Source: an uncultured Sphingomonadaceae bacterium (lineage in GTDB: Bacteria > Pseudomonadota > Alphaproteobacteria > Sphingomonadales > Sphingomonadaceae). Taken from it: a stretch of DNA of 64,000 nucleotides. Positions 17,820-25,950 of this stretch are shown here, in pieces. How positions within the stretch are numbered: position 1 is the stretch's first letter; every line of letters starts with the position of its first letter. Below the pieces are notes generated by a model. That model was given only the letters and a program-made list of their open reading frames with translations, was not told the DNA's origin and made no database searches. Both the position numbers and the translations under genes were made by a program. The DNA is taken from assembly GCA_937996655.1 (NCBI GenBank), contig CALKUK010000013.1, forward strand, positions 62,001 through 126,000. The letters are read 5' to 3'.

Positions 17820-18953
17820 GTGAACATGATGTCACCCACGCCCGGACAAGTGGCCCTCGCCCGCCAGATTGCCGACGGCAGTGTTCAGGCGCCGCGCGAG
17901 ATCACCAAAGTCCCGGCCAGCCGCTATACTGACCCTGACTGGTTTGCCCGAGAGAAGGCGACCCTTTTTGACCGTCTTCCACAGGTCATCGCCCCGTCAG
18001 CCCTCATCCCGCAGCCCAATATGGCCGTACCGCATGAAGGCTTTGGCCGCCCGCTGCTCATCACACGGGACAAGGACGGCACGGCGCATGTCTTCCTCAA
18101 TGTCTGCCGCCATCGGGGGACACGGCTTGTCGAAGGGATGGAGACCGTCTGCGCCGCCCGGATGGTGTGCCCCTATCATGCCTGGACCTATGCGATGGAC
18201 GGAGCGCTGACCGCCCTTCCCCGCCCGGACACTTTCCCCGGCTTTGACAAATCCAGCCACGGCCTCAAGGAATTGCCGAGCCGAGAAGCGGGTGGACTCA
18301 TTTGGTTTGCCCCGGGCGACAGCGCAGATTTCAGTGAGGCTGAGGCACTGGGGCCCGACTTCGACGCCTTTGAGATGCGCGACCTTCATCTGTTCAACCG
18401 CAGAACGCATGAGGTGGCGTCCAACTGGAAGCTCATCATGGATGCGTTTCTCGAAAGCTATCATGTCTCGCGCCTCCATGCGTCGACCATTGGCCCCTTC
18501 TTCAAGAATGGCGTCACCTCCGGAGATTGTATCGGCCCGCACCAAAGATCAGCAGTCGGCCGTGCGGCAGACCTTGCCACAATGGACCTTGGCGATTGGC
18601 CGCAACTGCGCGCCGCCGTTACCTTCGCCTATCAACTCTTTCCCGCCACCGTCATGGTTGTCAGCCCAGACTATGTGAACCTCATGGTCCTTATGCCGCA
18701 GTCGGTTGACCGAACATTGGTTGAGGACTTCATGCTCATCCCTGAAAAGCCGCAGACGGAAAAGGCGCACGCGCATTGGCAACGCAGTTGGGAACTGCTC
18801 GACGGAGGCGTGTTCGCCGCAGAGGATTTCAGGGCCGCAGCCTTGGGACAACAAGGGCTATCGTCTGGCGCGATTGACCATCTGACACTCGGCACGCTGG
18901 AAACAGGAATCCGGCGCTTCCATGACGAGATTGAGGCGCGGCTTCTCCGCTAA
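17820..18953 (+). CDS. Aromatic ring-hydroxylating dioxygenase alpha subunit (Rieske)
   Basis: A 377-residue Rieske non-heme iron oxygenase. The [2Fe-2S] ligands are CRHRG (Cys96, His98) and CPYH (Cys117, His120). The catalytic iron site is carried by NWKLIMDAFLESYHVSRLH, with the H-x4-H pair. Start is GTG at 17820 (or ATG at 17826), with GGAGAAGGA about 10 bases upstream. No beta subunit, ferredoxin or reductase gene is adjacent, so it must borrow electron donors. Substrate unknown: aromatic, quaternary-ammonium and sterol oxygenases all share this fold. Confidence 0.88.
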   Translation: MNMMSPTPGQVALARQIADGSVQAPREITKVPASRYTDPDWFAREKATLFDRLPQVIAPSALIPQPNMAVPHEGFGRPLLITRDKDGTAHVFLNVCRHRGTRLVEGMETVCAARMVCPYHAWTYAMDGALTALPRPDTFPGFDKSSHGLKELPSREAGGLIWFAPGDSADFSEAEALGPDFDAFEMRDLHLFNRRTHEVASNWKLIMDAFLESYHVSRLHASTIGPFFKNGVTSGDCIGPHQRSAVGRAADLATMDLGDWPQLRAAVTFAYQLFPATVMVVSPDYVNLMVLMPQSVDRTLVEDFMLIPEKPQTEKAHAHWQRSWELLDGGVFAAEDFRAAALGQQGLSSGAIDHLTLGTLETGIRRFHDEIEARLLR

Positions 18954-18988
18954 AGACATCTGCGGCTAAGTCCGCTACTGGGCCCGCC

Positions 18989-19843
18989 ATGAGCATTAAC
19001 GAACCGCAGCGCATCGCCAAGTTACTGGCCCGGGCCGGCATCGCCTCGCGCCGTGAGATTGAGCGCATGATCGAAGATCGCCGCATCGCGATTGACGGCG
19101 TGCCGATTGAAACACCCGCTACCATTCTTACCAGCCTTACGGGTGTGACTGTTGACGGAAAGCCCGTCGCCCCGCCCAAGGCCGCAAAACTGTTCAGGTT
19201 CCACAAACCTGCCGGTGTGCTGACAGCAGAGCGCGACCCCAAGGGCCGGCGCACCATCTATGACGTCCTTCCCAAGGGTCTTCCCCGGGTCGTGCCCGTC
19301 GGGCGGCTCGACCTCAACACCGAAGGGCTTTTGCTGCTGACAACCGATGGGGAACTGAAGCGCCAGCTGGAATTGCCCTCCTCCGGCGTCGTCCGGTCCT
19401 ACCGCGCCCGCGCCTATGGCACGGTTAGCCAGACGCAATTGGAAGATCTGATCCACGGTATTGAGATTGACGGCGTACGCTATGGCTCGATCGACGCCAA
19501 TCTGGAACGCCGCACCGGTGCGAACACCTGGGTGGAAATGCGCCTGACCGAGGGCAAAAACCGCGAAGTCCGGCGCGTACTGGAACATCTCGGCCTGCGT
19601 GTCTCCCGTCTGATCCGCACCAGCTATGGTCCCTTTGGGCTTGGCGATCTGGAACGAGGTGAGGTCGCTGAGATTGACCGCAATCAGCTCTTCATGTTCC
19701 GGCAGTCCCTGACGAAGCAGAGCGGTCCGAAAGAACGTCCGGCGCCTCAGGATGCCTCTTCGGCGCCTTCCACCCCGCGCCGTGCTCCCTCATCCCCGGC
19801 CGCAACCAAGCGGCAACATTCCCGCCCGCCGCGTCGCCCATGA
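18989..19843 (+). CDS. rluB: RsuA/RluB-type rRNA pseudouridine synthase
   Basis: Isomerises uridine in rRNA. An N-terminal S4 domain (RIAKLLARAGIASRREIERM) precedes the catalytic core, whose VGRLDLNTEGLLLLT motif holds the nucleophile Asp108; the family KNREVRRVLEHLG motif follows. The last 45 or so residues are a Pro/Ser/Ala/Arg-rich basic tail, unlike the compact enterobacterial enzymes, probably disordered and RNA-binding. RluB (23S U2605) is the best guess; RsuA cannot be fully excluded. It overlaps rsmD by 4 bases. Confidence 0.9.
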   Translation: MSINEPQRIAKLLARAGIASRREIERMIEDRRIAIDGVPIETPATILTSLTGVTVDGKPVAPPKAAKLFRFHKPAGVLTAERDPKGRRTIYDVLPKGLPRVVPVGRLDLNTEGLLLLTTDGELKRQLELPSSGVVRSYRARAYGTVSQTQLEDLIHGIEIDGVRYGSIDANLERRTGANTWVEMRLTEGKNREVRRVLEHLGLRVSRLIRTSYGPFGLGDLERGEVAEIDRNQLFMFRQSLTKQSGPKERPAPQDASSAPSTPRRAPSSPAATKRQHSRPPRRP

Positions 19844-20397
19844 GGATCATCGCTGGAGACTGGCGGGGTCGCCCGCTCATCGCGCCCAAGGGAGACGCCA
19901 CCCGCCCCACCGCAGACCGGACGCGGGAGGCCTTATTCTCAATGCTCGTCAGCCGTCTGGGGACGCTGGAAGAATTGAGCGTAGCAGACCTGTTTGCAGG
20001 GTCCGGCGCGCTCGGGCTTGAGGCATTGTCCCGCGGAGCCGCCAGTTGCATCTTTGTTGAGCAGGATCGCGCTGCTGTCGACGCGCTCAAGACCAACATT
20101 GCCAAACTCGGTGCCAAGGGCGCCGAAATCCGGCAGGGTTCTGTACTCTCCCTACCCCCGGCCCGCGCGCCACTGGACCTCGTGATGATGGACCCGCCTT
20201 ATGCAAGCGGCGCAGGCTCCGTCGCGCTCGACAAGTTGGGGCGGTTGGGCTGGATTGGCCCGGCCACTTTGGTGAGCATCGAAACCTCCCGCACCGAAAC
20301 CATCGATGTTGCGGGTTTCGCGGTCGATGTTCAGCGCGACTATGGCAAGGCGCGCCTTACCCTTTTGCGCGCAGAGCCCATAGACCCGCAAGGCTAA
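19840..20397 (+). CDS. rsmD: 16S rRNA (guanine(966)-N(2))-methyltransferase
   Basis: A SAM-dependent methyltransferase of 185 residues. It starts MRIIAGDWRGRPL, has the family RPTADRTREALFSML segment, the SAM loop VADLFAGSGALGLEAL and the catalytic MDPPY motif. It methylates G966 in 30S subunits. Coupled to rluB, it forms a two-gene rRNA-modification unit. Its 3' end overlaps the convergent MHS transporter by 41 bases. Confidence 0.95.
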   Translation: MRIIAGDWRGRPLIAPKGDATRPTADRTREALFSMLVSRLGTLEELSVADLFAGSGALGLEALSRGAASCIFVEQDRAAVDALKTNIAKLGAKGAEIRQGSVLSLPPARAPLDLVMMDPPYASGAGSVALDKLGRLGWIGPATLVSIETSRTETIDVAGFAVDVQRDYGKARLTLLRAEPIDPQG

Positions 20398-21613
20398 GGC
20401 CTGAACACACAGCCAAATAAGCCCCGACCGCACTGAGCCCGGCACTGTCTGACAGGCGCTGAGCGATGAGGGGGGCCAGGCCACCGCCCAGAATACCGGC
20501 CATGTTGAACGCGACCGACGCGCCGGAATATCGGACGCGCGCCGGAAACAACCGGGGCAACCAGGCGCCGAGCGGGCCATAGGTCAGCCCCATGGCAAAA
20601 AGCGCCATCGACAGGAAGGTGCCCACCAACAGGGGCACGCCACTGCCCAAGGTCGGCACGATGAGGAGCGCCACGAGCATGGAAAGCCCGCAGCCGGCCA
20701 TCAGCACCTTTCCAGCGCCAAACCGATCTGACGCATAGCCCGACACGATAATACCGACTGCCAGAAACAGGATTGCGAACAGTTGAAGCCCCAGAAACTG
20801 CTCCCGCGCCATGCCCAATTTCGTCGTCCCAAAACCAAGCGCAAAGGCCGTTGCGAGGTAGAAAATTGCAAAGCAGGCAATCGCGGCGAATGTGCCACCC
20901 AACACCTCACGCCAATGGCCCCGCAGCAACTCTCCCAACGGCACCTTTGGCGGTGGGGCTTCGGCAAGGGCGGCTGCGAAGGCCGGCGTCTCGGTGAGCT
21001 TCAATCGCACCCAAAGCCCAATGCCGACCAGAACGGCGCTGCCGAGAAAGGGAATACGCCAGCCCCATTCTTTGAAATCCTCGCCTGACAGGAACAGGCC
21101 AAGCAGCAGAAACAAGCCGTTCGACGCTAAAAAGCCGACTGGGGCACCCAATTGCGGAAACATGCCATAGCGGGCAGCCTTGCCCTCTGGCGCATTTTCA
21201 ACGGCGAGCAGAGCCGCGCCACCCCATTCGCCGCCCAAGCCAAAGCCTTGGCCGAAGCGCAACAGGCACAGGAGCACCGGTGCCCACCCACCGATCACAG
21301 CATGTGTTGGCAGAAAGGCAATCAGGAAGGTCGAAAGCCCCATGATGAGCAGCGACGTGACGAGGGTCGATTTCCGACCGATCCGGTCCCCGAAATGCCC
21401 AAAAGCGATCGCGCCAAGAGGCCGGGCAAAGAAGGCCACAGAAAAGCTGGCATAACTCGCCAGGAGTTGCAGGCCAGGTTGTTCCGACGGAAAGAAGAGC
21501 GGCCCGAACACCAAAGCAGCGGCCGTGGCGTAGATATAAAAATCGTAAAACTCGACCGCCGTCCCCACCAAAGACGCGGCCAACACCCGCCTGTGCGATG
21601 TTTGTGTCGACAT
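20357..21613 (-). CDS. MHS-family MFS transporter
   Basis: A 418-residue, 12-helix inner-membrane symporter. The opening LAASLVGTAVEFYDFYIYATAAAL and the FGHFGDRIGRKSTLV loop are diagnostic of the metabolite:H+ symporter group (ProP, KgtP, ShiA and relatives), with the MFS signature RFGQGFGLGGEWGGA. Substrates are typically small carboxylates or osmolytes; which one is not evident. An ATG at 21613 with GGGGGAGCAGG just upstream supports the start. The C-terminal 13 codons overlap rsmD on the other strand. Confidence 0.88.
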   Translation of the reverse strand: MSTQTSHRRVLAASLVGTAVEFYDFYIYATAAALVFGPLFFPSEQPGLQLLASYASFSVAFFARPLGAIAFGHFGDRIGRKSTLVTSLLIMGLSTFLIAFLPTHAVIGGWAPVLLCLLRFGQGFGLGGEWGGAALLAVENAPEGKAARYGMFPQLGAPVGFLASNGLFLLLGLFLSGEDFKEWGWRIPFLGSAVLVGIGLWVRLKLTETPAFAAALAEAPPPKVPLGELLRGHWREVLGGTFAAIACFAIFYLATAFALGFGTTKLGMAREQFLGLQLFAILFLAVGIIVSGYASDRFGAGKVLMAGCGLSMLVALLIVPTLGSGVPLLVGTFLSMALFAMGLTYGPLGAWLPRLFPARVRYSGASVAFNMAGILGGGLAPLIAQRLSDSAGLSAVGAYLAVCSGLSLAGLWALRAKG

Positions 21614-21648
21614 GTCCTGCTCCCCCCGTTTCGGAGAGGCCTATATCG

Positions 21649-21673
21649 GTTCAGCTTGAACTTGTCGAAGGGC
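21649..21673. repeat. REP-like element (CTTGTCGAAG family), single copy
   Basis: GTTCAGCTTGAACTTGTCGAAGGG matches the core found again at 48064-48153 and 49680-49752. It lies just upstream of the MHS transporter start. Such extragenic repeats are common in sphingomonads. Confidence 0.6.
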
Positions 21674-21765
21674 TTGGCCTTGGGCCTCATTTGACCAACA
21701 GGAAGCTATTCTGGTCTCGCGGGGGGCAGTCTAGCGGTACCCCGTCAACCCATGCATCCCGAACG

Positions 21766-21797
21766 AAAAAAAACGGCCCCGGGTTTCCCCGAAGCCG
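21766..21797 (-). terminator. Intrinsic terminator of the first PEPxxWA-CTERM gene
   Basis: On the minus strand CGGCTTCGGG-GAAA-CCCGGGGCCG forms a 10-bp stem (two G-T pairs) with a GAAA tetraloop, followed by eight T. It begins 29 bases after the stop of the gene at 21826. Confidence 0.9.
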
Positions 21798-21825
21798 CTT
21801 TCTAACGTGAACTGCCGAGCAGACG

Positions 21826-22533
21826 TCAGGCGAAGGTGACAGCCACCTTTTCGCGGCGACGCATGGCCGCACCGACCAGGCCGAAGCCCGCGAGCATCAT
21901 CGCCCAAGCGGCCGGCTCCGGCACACCTGCATCTACGGTCAACTTCACATTATCGAGAAGTGGGCCGACATTGTCTGCGCTGTTCGTGCCAATGTTGAAT
22001 TTCACATTGCCTGCGCCAGCGGCTGTGAAGAAGAGCGAAACCGTACGGAACGGATCAGAGCTGTTCAGGAACCCGCCTGTTGAAATGCCAACGATGCCCG
22101 TCGACAACCCCGGGAAGGCGATGAAATCCGCGCCCGAGAGATTTCCACCAATATCAATCAGGTTCGTCGCGCTTCCCAGCGCGAAGGCCATGAAGAAATC
22201 ATCAAGGCTTCCGCCGCGCTGATTTCCGCCAATATCGAATGACAGACGGACTTTATCCCCCGCGTTAAACGCGAACGCCGCGAGCGAAGTGATCTTGCCA
22301 GGACCAGTGGATCCATCAAGGTCAACGCAAGAGCCGCTGCAGGTGATGCCATAGTCGCCGGACTTGACCACATCGACGTTGCCATCGACCGCGAAGTTCG
22401 CAAACGCGGCGTAGTTCAAAGAAGAGCCGCCGCCGGCTTCTGCGTCAAAACCGTCCGAAAAGACCACACCGGCGGTTGCCGGAACCGAAAGGCTGATCGC
22501 GCCCAGCGCGAGGAGTGAAGGAATGAGTCGCAT
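21826..22533 (-). CDS. PEPxxWA-CTERM sorting domain protein 1
   Basis: A secreted protein of about 235 residues. It has a signal peptide (MRLIPSLLALGAISLSVPATA), a beta-rich, Gly/Asn-rich body, and a C-terminal tail VPEPAAWAMMLAGFGLVGAAMRRR, which is the PEPxxWA variant of the PEP-CTERM sorting signal recognised by an exosortase and processed at the envelope. Family knowledge links such proteins to extracellular polysaccharide and floc or biofilm formation; the function of this body is unknown. The start at 22533 has AGGGG 6 bases upstream; an upstream in-frame ATG at 22572 would precede the signal peptide and is less likely. No exosortase gene is in the window. Confidence 0.88.
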   Translation of the reverse strand: MRLIPSLLALGAISLSVPATAGVVFSDGFDAEAGGGSSLNYAAFANFAVDGNVDVVKSGDYGITCSGSCVDLDGSTGPGKITSLAAFAFNAGDKVRLSFDIGGNQRGGSLDDFFMAFALGSATNLIDIGGNLSGADFIAFPGLSTGIVGISTGGFLNSSDPFRTVSLFFTAAGAGNVKFNIGTNSADNVGPLLDNVKLTVDAGVPEPAAWAMMLAGFGLVGAAMRRREKVAVTFA

Positions 22534-22585
22534 AAAAACCCCTGTTTCCAATATGGTGAAGGTCGCCGCCACAATGGTTACATTT

Positions 22586-22614
22586 GTTTAATCAAACTTT
22601 CCGCACAGCGTCAA
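22586..22614 (-). promoter_or_regulatory. Candidate promoter of PEPxxWA gene 1
   Basis: TTGACG (22614-22609) and TTAAAC (22591-22586) with a 17-base spacer fit a housekeeping -35/-10 pair, 53-81 bases before the start codon. A GG-N10-GC sigma-54 arrangement is absent between the palindrome and the ATG. Confidence 0.4.
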
Positions 22615-22635
22615 ATCAGATTGTCTGACCCTTCT

Positions 22636-22650
22636 GTCCCGAAATGGGAC
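22636..22650. promoter_or_regulatory. Palindromic candidate operator shared by both PEPxxWA genes (site A)
   Basis: GTCCC-GAAAT-GGGAC, perfect 5-bp arms, ends 21 bases before the candidate -35 element of PEPxxWA gene 1. The same core, with two substitutions, lies upstream of the second PEPxxWA gene (site B). It is also within the divergent region of the helicase gene. Confidence 0.45.
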
Positions 22651-22691
22651 CCCCTTGCCCGGCGGCGCAATGTTCCCTAATCGTTCACACG

Positions 22692-24959
22692 ATGACCTTG
22701 CCTGCCAAACCCGACGAACCCGCCTATATTCAGGGGCTGAACACCCCGCAGCGTGAGGCTGTTTTGACATGTGACGGACCAGTCCTGATGCTGGCCGGCG
22801 CCGGGACCGGCAAGACAGCGGCATTGACCGCCCGGCTTGCCCATTTGATCGCCACGCGAAGGGCCTGGCCTTCCGAAATCCTCGCCGTCACTTTCACCAA
22901 CAAGGCCGCGCGGGAGATGAAGGAGCGTGTCGGCAGAATTATCGGCGATGCCGTCGAAGGCATGCCCTGGCTTGGTACCTTCCATTCCATCTGTGCAAAG
23001 ATGCTCAGAAAACACGCTGAACTCGTTGGTTTACAATCGAATTTTACAATTCTCGATACTGATGATCAGTTGCGCCTGCTCAAACAAATCGTCGCAGCAG
23101 CTGAGCTTGACGAGAAGCGCTGGCCCGCCCGCCAATTGGCTGGTTTGATCGACCAGTGGAAGAATAAAGGGCTGATTCCCACAGATGTAGATGCGGCGGA
23201 GAGCCAGCGTTTTGCCGATGGACAGGGCGCTAAGCTATACACTTTATATCAGGATCGCCTGAAGGCTCTGAATGCCTGCGACTTTGGCGATCTACTACTG
23301 CACATGCTGACCATTCTGAAAACGCATCGAGATGTGCTGCAAAGCTATCAGCAGCGGTTCAAATATATTCTTGTCGATGAATATCAAGACACCAATGCCA
23401 GCCAATATCTCTGGCTACGGCTGCTCGCGCAGGCGGGCAAAAACATCTGCGTCGTCGGGGATGATGACCAGTCCATCTATTCATGGCGTGGCGCAGAAGT
23501 TGCCAATATCCTTCGGTTTGAAAAGGATTTTCCGGGCGCAACTGTTATCAAGCTGGAACAGAATTACCGGTCAACGCCACATATTCTCGGCGCAGCCTCC
23601 GGCCTGATCTCCAAAAATGGCGGCAGGCTTGGCAAGACATTGTGGACCGAGGTTGATGCTGGGGACAAGGTTGAGATTATCGGCGTTTGGGATGGCCCCG
23701 AAGAAGCCCGTCGTGTGGGGGAGATGGCGGAAGACCATCAGCGCGCCGGTGGTTCGCTCGACGATCTTGCCATCCTTGTCCGAGCGCAGTTCCAGACGCG
23801 CGAATTTGAAGACCGGTTTATCTCAATTGGACTGCCCTATCGCATCATCGGCGGTTTTCGCTTTTACGAACGCGCTGAAATACGGGATGCGCTCGCTTAT
23901 CTGCGCCTCGTCAACCAGCCCGCAGATGACCTTGCCTTTGAACGCATCGTCAACCAGCCCAAACGCGGCCTGGGGGATAAGGCTCTTGCCCGCGTGCAGA
24001 TGTTTGCCCGCGGCATGGGCGGCCCCCTCTCCCATGCGGCTGTCGCCATCCTCGACAGCGATGAACTGACCCCTCAGGCGCGGCGTGCTCTAGGCGGATT
24101 TATTGGCGATATTGCCCGCTGGCGCGATCTATCGGCGAGCCTGCCGCATTATGAACTCGCGCGGCAGATCCTCGATGAAAGCGGCTACACGGCGATGCTG
24201 CAGGCGGACAAATCAGCGGAAAGCGCAGGTCGTCTTGAAAACCTCAACGAACTTGTCCGCGCGATGGAAGAATATGAAACGCTCGGCGCGTTTCTTGAGC
24301 ATGTCAGCCTCGTCATGGACAATGACGCGCAGGGTGATGGAGAAAAGATCACCATGATGACGATCCACGCGGCCAAGGGACTGGAGTTTGATCGCACCTT
24401 CCTCGTCGGGTGGGAAGAAGGCGTCTTTCCCTCTCAACGCGCCATGGATGAAGGTGGCATGGCGAGCCTCGAGGAGGAGCGCCGCCTTGCTTATGTCGCG
24501 ATCACGCGGGCACGGCGGAAATGCACTATCCTCCACGCCGCAAATCGCCGCATCTATGGCCAATGGACGTCAAGCATCCCCAGCCGTTTCATCGCAGAGC
24601 TACCTGCCGAACATATTGAGCAGGAAAGCTCTATGTCGGGCGGGGAAAGCCTGTGGCGGGCAAACTGGTCACAAAATGCCGATCCCTTTGCCCATGTGAA
24701 CCGCAGCACAGGCCGCGGCCCCGGCTGGCAGCGGGCGGCCACCAGCTATTCCACCGCTCCCACCCGTATCGTTGAGGCGCGTGCAAGTGCTGTCAGCCTC
24801 GGCAATAAGGGTCGTTCTGATTTATCCCTTGGCCAACGCGTATTTCATGAAAAATTCGGTTACGGCCTCATCGCCGAGATCGAGGGGAACAAGCTGGAAA
24901 TCGACTTTGAACAGGCCGGTCGCAAACGCGTGCTCGATACCTTCGTTACGGCCAACTGA
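22692..24959 (+). CDS. uvrD: UvrD/PcrA-type ATP-dependent DNA helicase
   Basis: A superfamily 1 3'-5' helicase of 755 residues acting in nucleotide excision and mismatch repair and in replication restart. Motifs are complete: Q/I region (LNTPQREAV, GAGTGKT 36-42), II VDEYQDTN (about 227-234), III GDDDQSIYSWRGA, V MTIHAAKGLEFD and VI RRLAYVAITRAR. The C-terminal LGQRVFHEKFGYGLIAEIEG is the Tudor-like RNA polymerase-binding module of PcrA/UvrD. I start at MTLPAKPDEP; 16 further codons upstream lack similarity. It is flanked by the two PEPxxWA genes, both on the opposite strand. Confidence 0.95.
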   Translation: MTLPAKPDEPAYIQGLNTPQREAVLTCDGPVLMLAGAGTGKTAALTARLAHLIATRRAWPSEILAVTFTNKAAREMKERVGRIIGDAVEGMPWLGTFHSICAKMLRKHAELVGLQSNFTILDTDDQLRLLKQIVAAAELDEKRWPARQLAGLIDQWKNKGLIPTDVDAAESQRFADGQGAKLYTLYQDRLKALNACDFGDLLLHMLTILKTHRDVLQSYQQRFKYILVDEYQDTNASQYLWLRLLAQAGKNICVVGDDDQSIYSWRGAEVANILRFEKDFPGATVIKLEQNYRSTPHILGAASGLISKNGGRLGKTLWTEVDAGDKVEIIGVWDGPEEARRVGEMAEDHQRAGGSLDDLAILVRAQFQTREFEDRFISIGLPYRIIGGFRFYERAEIRDALAYLRLVNQPADDLAFERIVNQPKRGLGDKALARVQMFARGMGGPLSHAAVAILDSDELTPQARRALGGFIGDIARWRDLSASLPHYELARQILDESGYTAMLQADKSAESAGRLENLNELVRAMEEYETLGAFLEHVSLVMDNDAQGDGEKITMMTIHAAKGLEFDRTFLVGWEEGVFPSQRAMDEGGMASLEEERRLAYVAITRARRKCTILHAANRRIYGQWTSSIPSRFIAELPAEHIEQESSMSGGESLWRANWSQNADPFAHVNRSTGRGPGWQRAATSYSTAPTRIVEARASAVSLGNKGRSDLSLGQRVFHEKFGYGLIAEIEGNKLEIDFEQAGRKRVLDTFVTAN

Positions 24960-24962
24960 AAT

Positions 24963-24996
24963 AAAAAAAGGGCCCCGGCGCGTGCGCCAAGGCCCT
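24963..24996 (-). terminator. Intrinsic terminator between uvrD and PEPxxWA gene 2
   Basis: AGGGCC-TT-GGCGC-AC-GCGCC-GG-GGCCCT followed by a T tract on the minus strand, a strong hairpin with one internal loop. It serves the PEPxxWA gene at 25019. Read on the plus strand it has only a short T run, so it may stop uvrD transcripts less efficiently. Confidence 0.85.
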
Positions 24997-25018
24997 TCCC
25001 CTGTTCTTCGCGTGACGA

Positions 25019-25651
25019 TTAAGCGAAGGAAACAGTCGGCTGGCGACGGCGCATCGCTGCGCCAACCAAGCCAAAACCTGCCAGCATCATCGCCCAGGCA
25101 GCCGGTTCCGGGACGCCACCCGGATTGACCGAACCGAATGTGATATTGTCATATACGACAAAATTGGCGGTCCCGCCAAAGTCGATCGACTTAGCCAAGC
25201 CACCAAAGGCCACGCCGGATGCGGTCCAGTTACAGTAATAACCGGCGGGATCCCCCGAGCAGCCCGTATTGGCCTGGTTGACGATGGCAATTTGGCCCAA
25301 CAGGTTACCCGTGGCGTTGAAATCGTCATAGACCGATACGAAACCGGTCGAGTTCGCCGAATAATAGAATGAGAAACCGGTGGTGAAACCGTTGGTCACA
25401 TTCAAGATCGCGCTGTTTACGCTCAAAAACACAAGCGATGTCTGGCCAGACGGTTCATTGGCCGTGTTGCCCGATCCACCTGCATCAGCGTCGATGAGGG
25501 CGAGGGAGCCAGGCGCAAAAATATAATCTGGGCCATAATAGTTGCCGACTTCCTGAAGGTTAGCAAGACCTTCAAAAGTGAGCGTTACGGCCGCATTGGC
25601 CGTTCCGGGCAACGCAATAAGGGCCGCAGATGCAAGAAGAAGTTTTTTCAT
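25019..25651 (-). CDS. PEPxxWA-CTERM sorting domain protein 2
   Basis: A secreted protein of 210 residues with signal peptide MKKLLLASAALIALPGTANA, a beta-rich, Gly/Asn/Thr-rich body with two cysteines (CSGDPAGYYC, a possible disulfide) and the sorting tail VPEPAAWAMMLAGFGLVGAAMRRR, almost identical to that of protein 1 while the bodies are unrelated. This is as expected for independent substrates of one exosortase. The start at MKKLLL is chosen over an ATG 15 bases upstream. Function of the body is unknown. Confidence 0.87.
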   Translation of the reverse strand: MKKLLLASAALIALPGTANAAVTLTFEGLANLQEVGNYYGPDYIFAPGSLALIDADAGGSGNTANEPSGQTSLVFLSVNSAILNVTNGFTTGFSFYYSANSTGFVSVYDDFNATGNLLGQIAIVNQANTGCSGDPAGYYCNWTASGVAFGGLAKSIDFGGTANFVVYDNITFGSVNPGGVPEPAAWAMMLAGFGLVGAAMRRRQPTVSFA

Positions 25652-25684
25652 GGGTCGCATTTCCAATCACTAAAGTGGTTTTTG

Positions 25685-25712
25685 GTCCGTCTCCGCTTTG
25701 CGGTATCCGGAC
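25685..25712 (-). promoter_or_regulatory. Hairpin in the 5' leader of PEPxxWA gene 2
   Basis: On the minus strand GTCCG-GATA-CCGC-AAA-GCGG-AGA-CGGAC forms two stacked stems with an internal loop, ending 33 bases before the ATG. It would lie in the untranslated leader. It matches no riboswitch class I can name. Confidence 0.4.
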
Positions 25713-25732
25713 AGGGGCGACCCAAGCCCAAT

Positions 25733-25761
25733 TACTAACGAAATATTCATTTTGAATGCAA
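25733..25761 (-). promoter_or_regulatory. Candidate promoter of PEPxxWA gene 2
   Basis: TTGCAT (25761-25756) and TTAGTA (25738-25733) with a 17-base spacer. The same segment also reads GG-N10-GC (CGGTTTCTGCCTTGCA), a weak sigma-54 alternative lacking the rest of the -24 consensus. Confidence 0.35.
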
Positions 25762-25776
25762 GGCAGAAACCGTTGG

Positions 25777-25818
25777 AAAAAAGCGACAGCGTGTCCCGAA
25801 ACGGAACACCCGCTGTCG
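25777..25818 (-). terminator. Terminator-like stem-loop containing palindrome B
   Basis: On the minus strand an outer stem CGACAGC/GCTGTCG and an inner stem TGTTCC/GGGACA, with a 2-base bulge and GTTTC loop, are followed by C and six T: a good intrinsic terminator. It is 257 bases beyond the surE stop, so it would end either a long surE transcript or a separate small RNA. The inner part (25793-25807, GTCCCGAAACGGAAC) is the sequence shared with the operator candidate at 22636. Confidence 0.6.
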
Positions 25819-25876
25819 TTTAGGTCAACCGAGCAACAACGCTTAAATCCTCAGGCCAATCCGACGTTGACAGGGC

Positions 25877-25913
25877 GGGCCGACAGACCATCGCCCTTGC
25901 CGTCTGTCGGCCC
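25877..25913. repeat. Perfect 12-bp inverted repeat
   Basis: GGGCCGACAGAC, a 13-base loop, then GTCTGTCGGCCC. Very stable as RNA, with no T tract on either side, so it is not a simple terminator. Confidence 0.85.
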
Positions 25914-25950
25914 CAAGCATTTCGCTATGGGGACATATTCAAGACAGAGT

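Larger units (their letters stand above)
25777..25944 (-). ncRNA. Candidate small RNA
   Basis: Transcription from a TTGACG-N18-TACGAT element (25980-25951) would start near 25944. It would produce about 168 nt containing a perfect 12-bp hairpin (25877-25913) and end at the terminator-like stem at 25777-25818. No ORF is present. It matches none of 6S, SRP, RNase P or tmRNA features that I know. This is inference from promoter, structure and terminator only; it could instead be the 3' UTR of surE. Confidence 0.3.

Noticed and set aside
21690..21765. A tRNA-like or structured RNA near the GC-rich stretch after the MHS promoter
   Set aside because: No T-arm consensus, no cloverleaf and no anticodon stem could be folded; only short imperfect complementarity (GACCA/TGGTC) is present.
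22534..22635. A sigma-54 promoter for PEPxxWA gene 1
   Set aside because: No GG-N10-GC arrangement exists between the palindrome and the start codon; a -35/-10 pair fits better.
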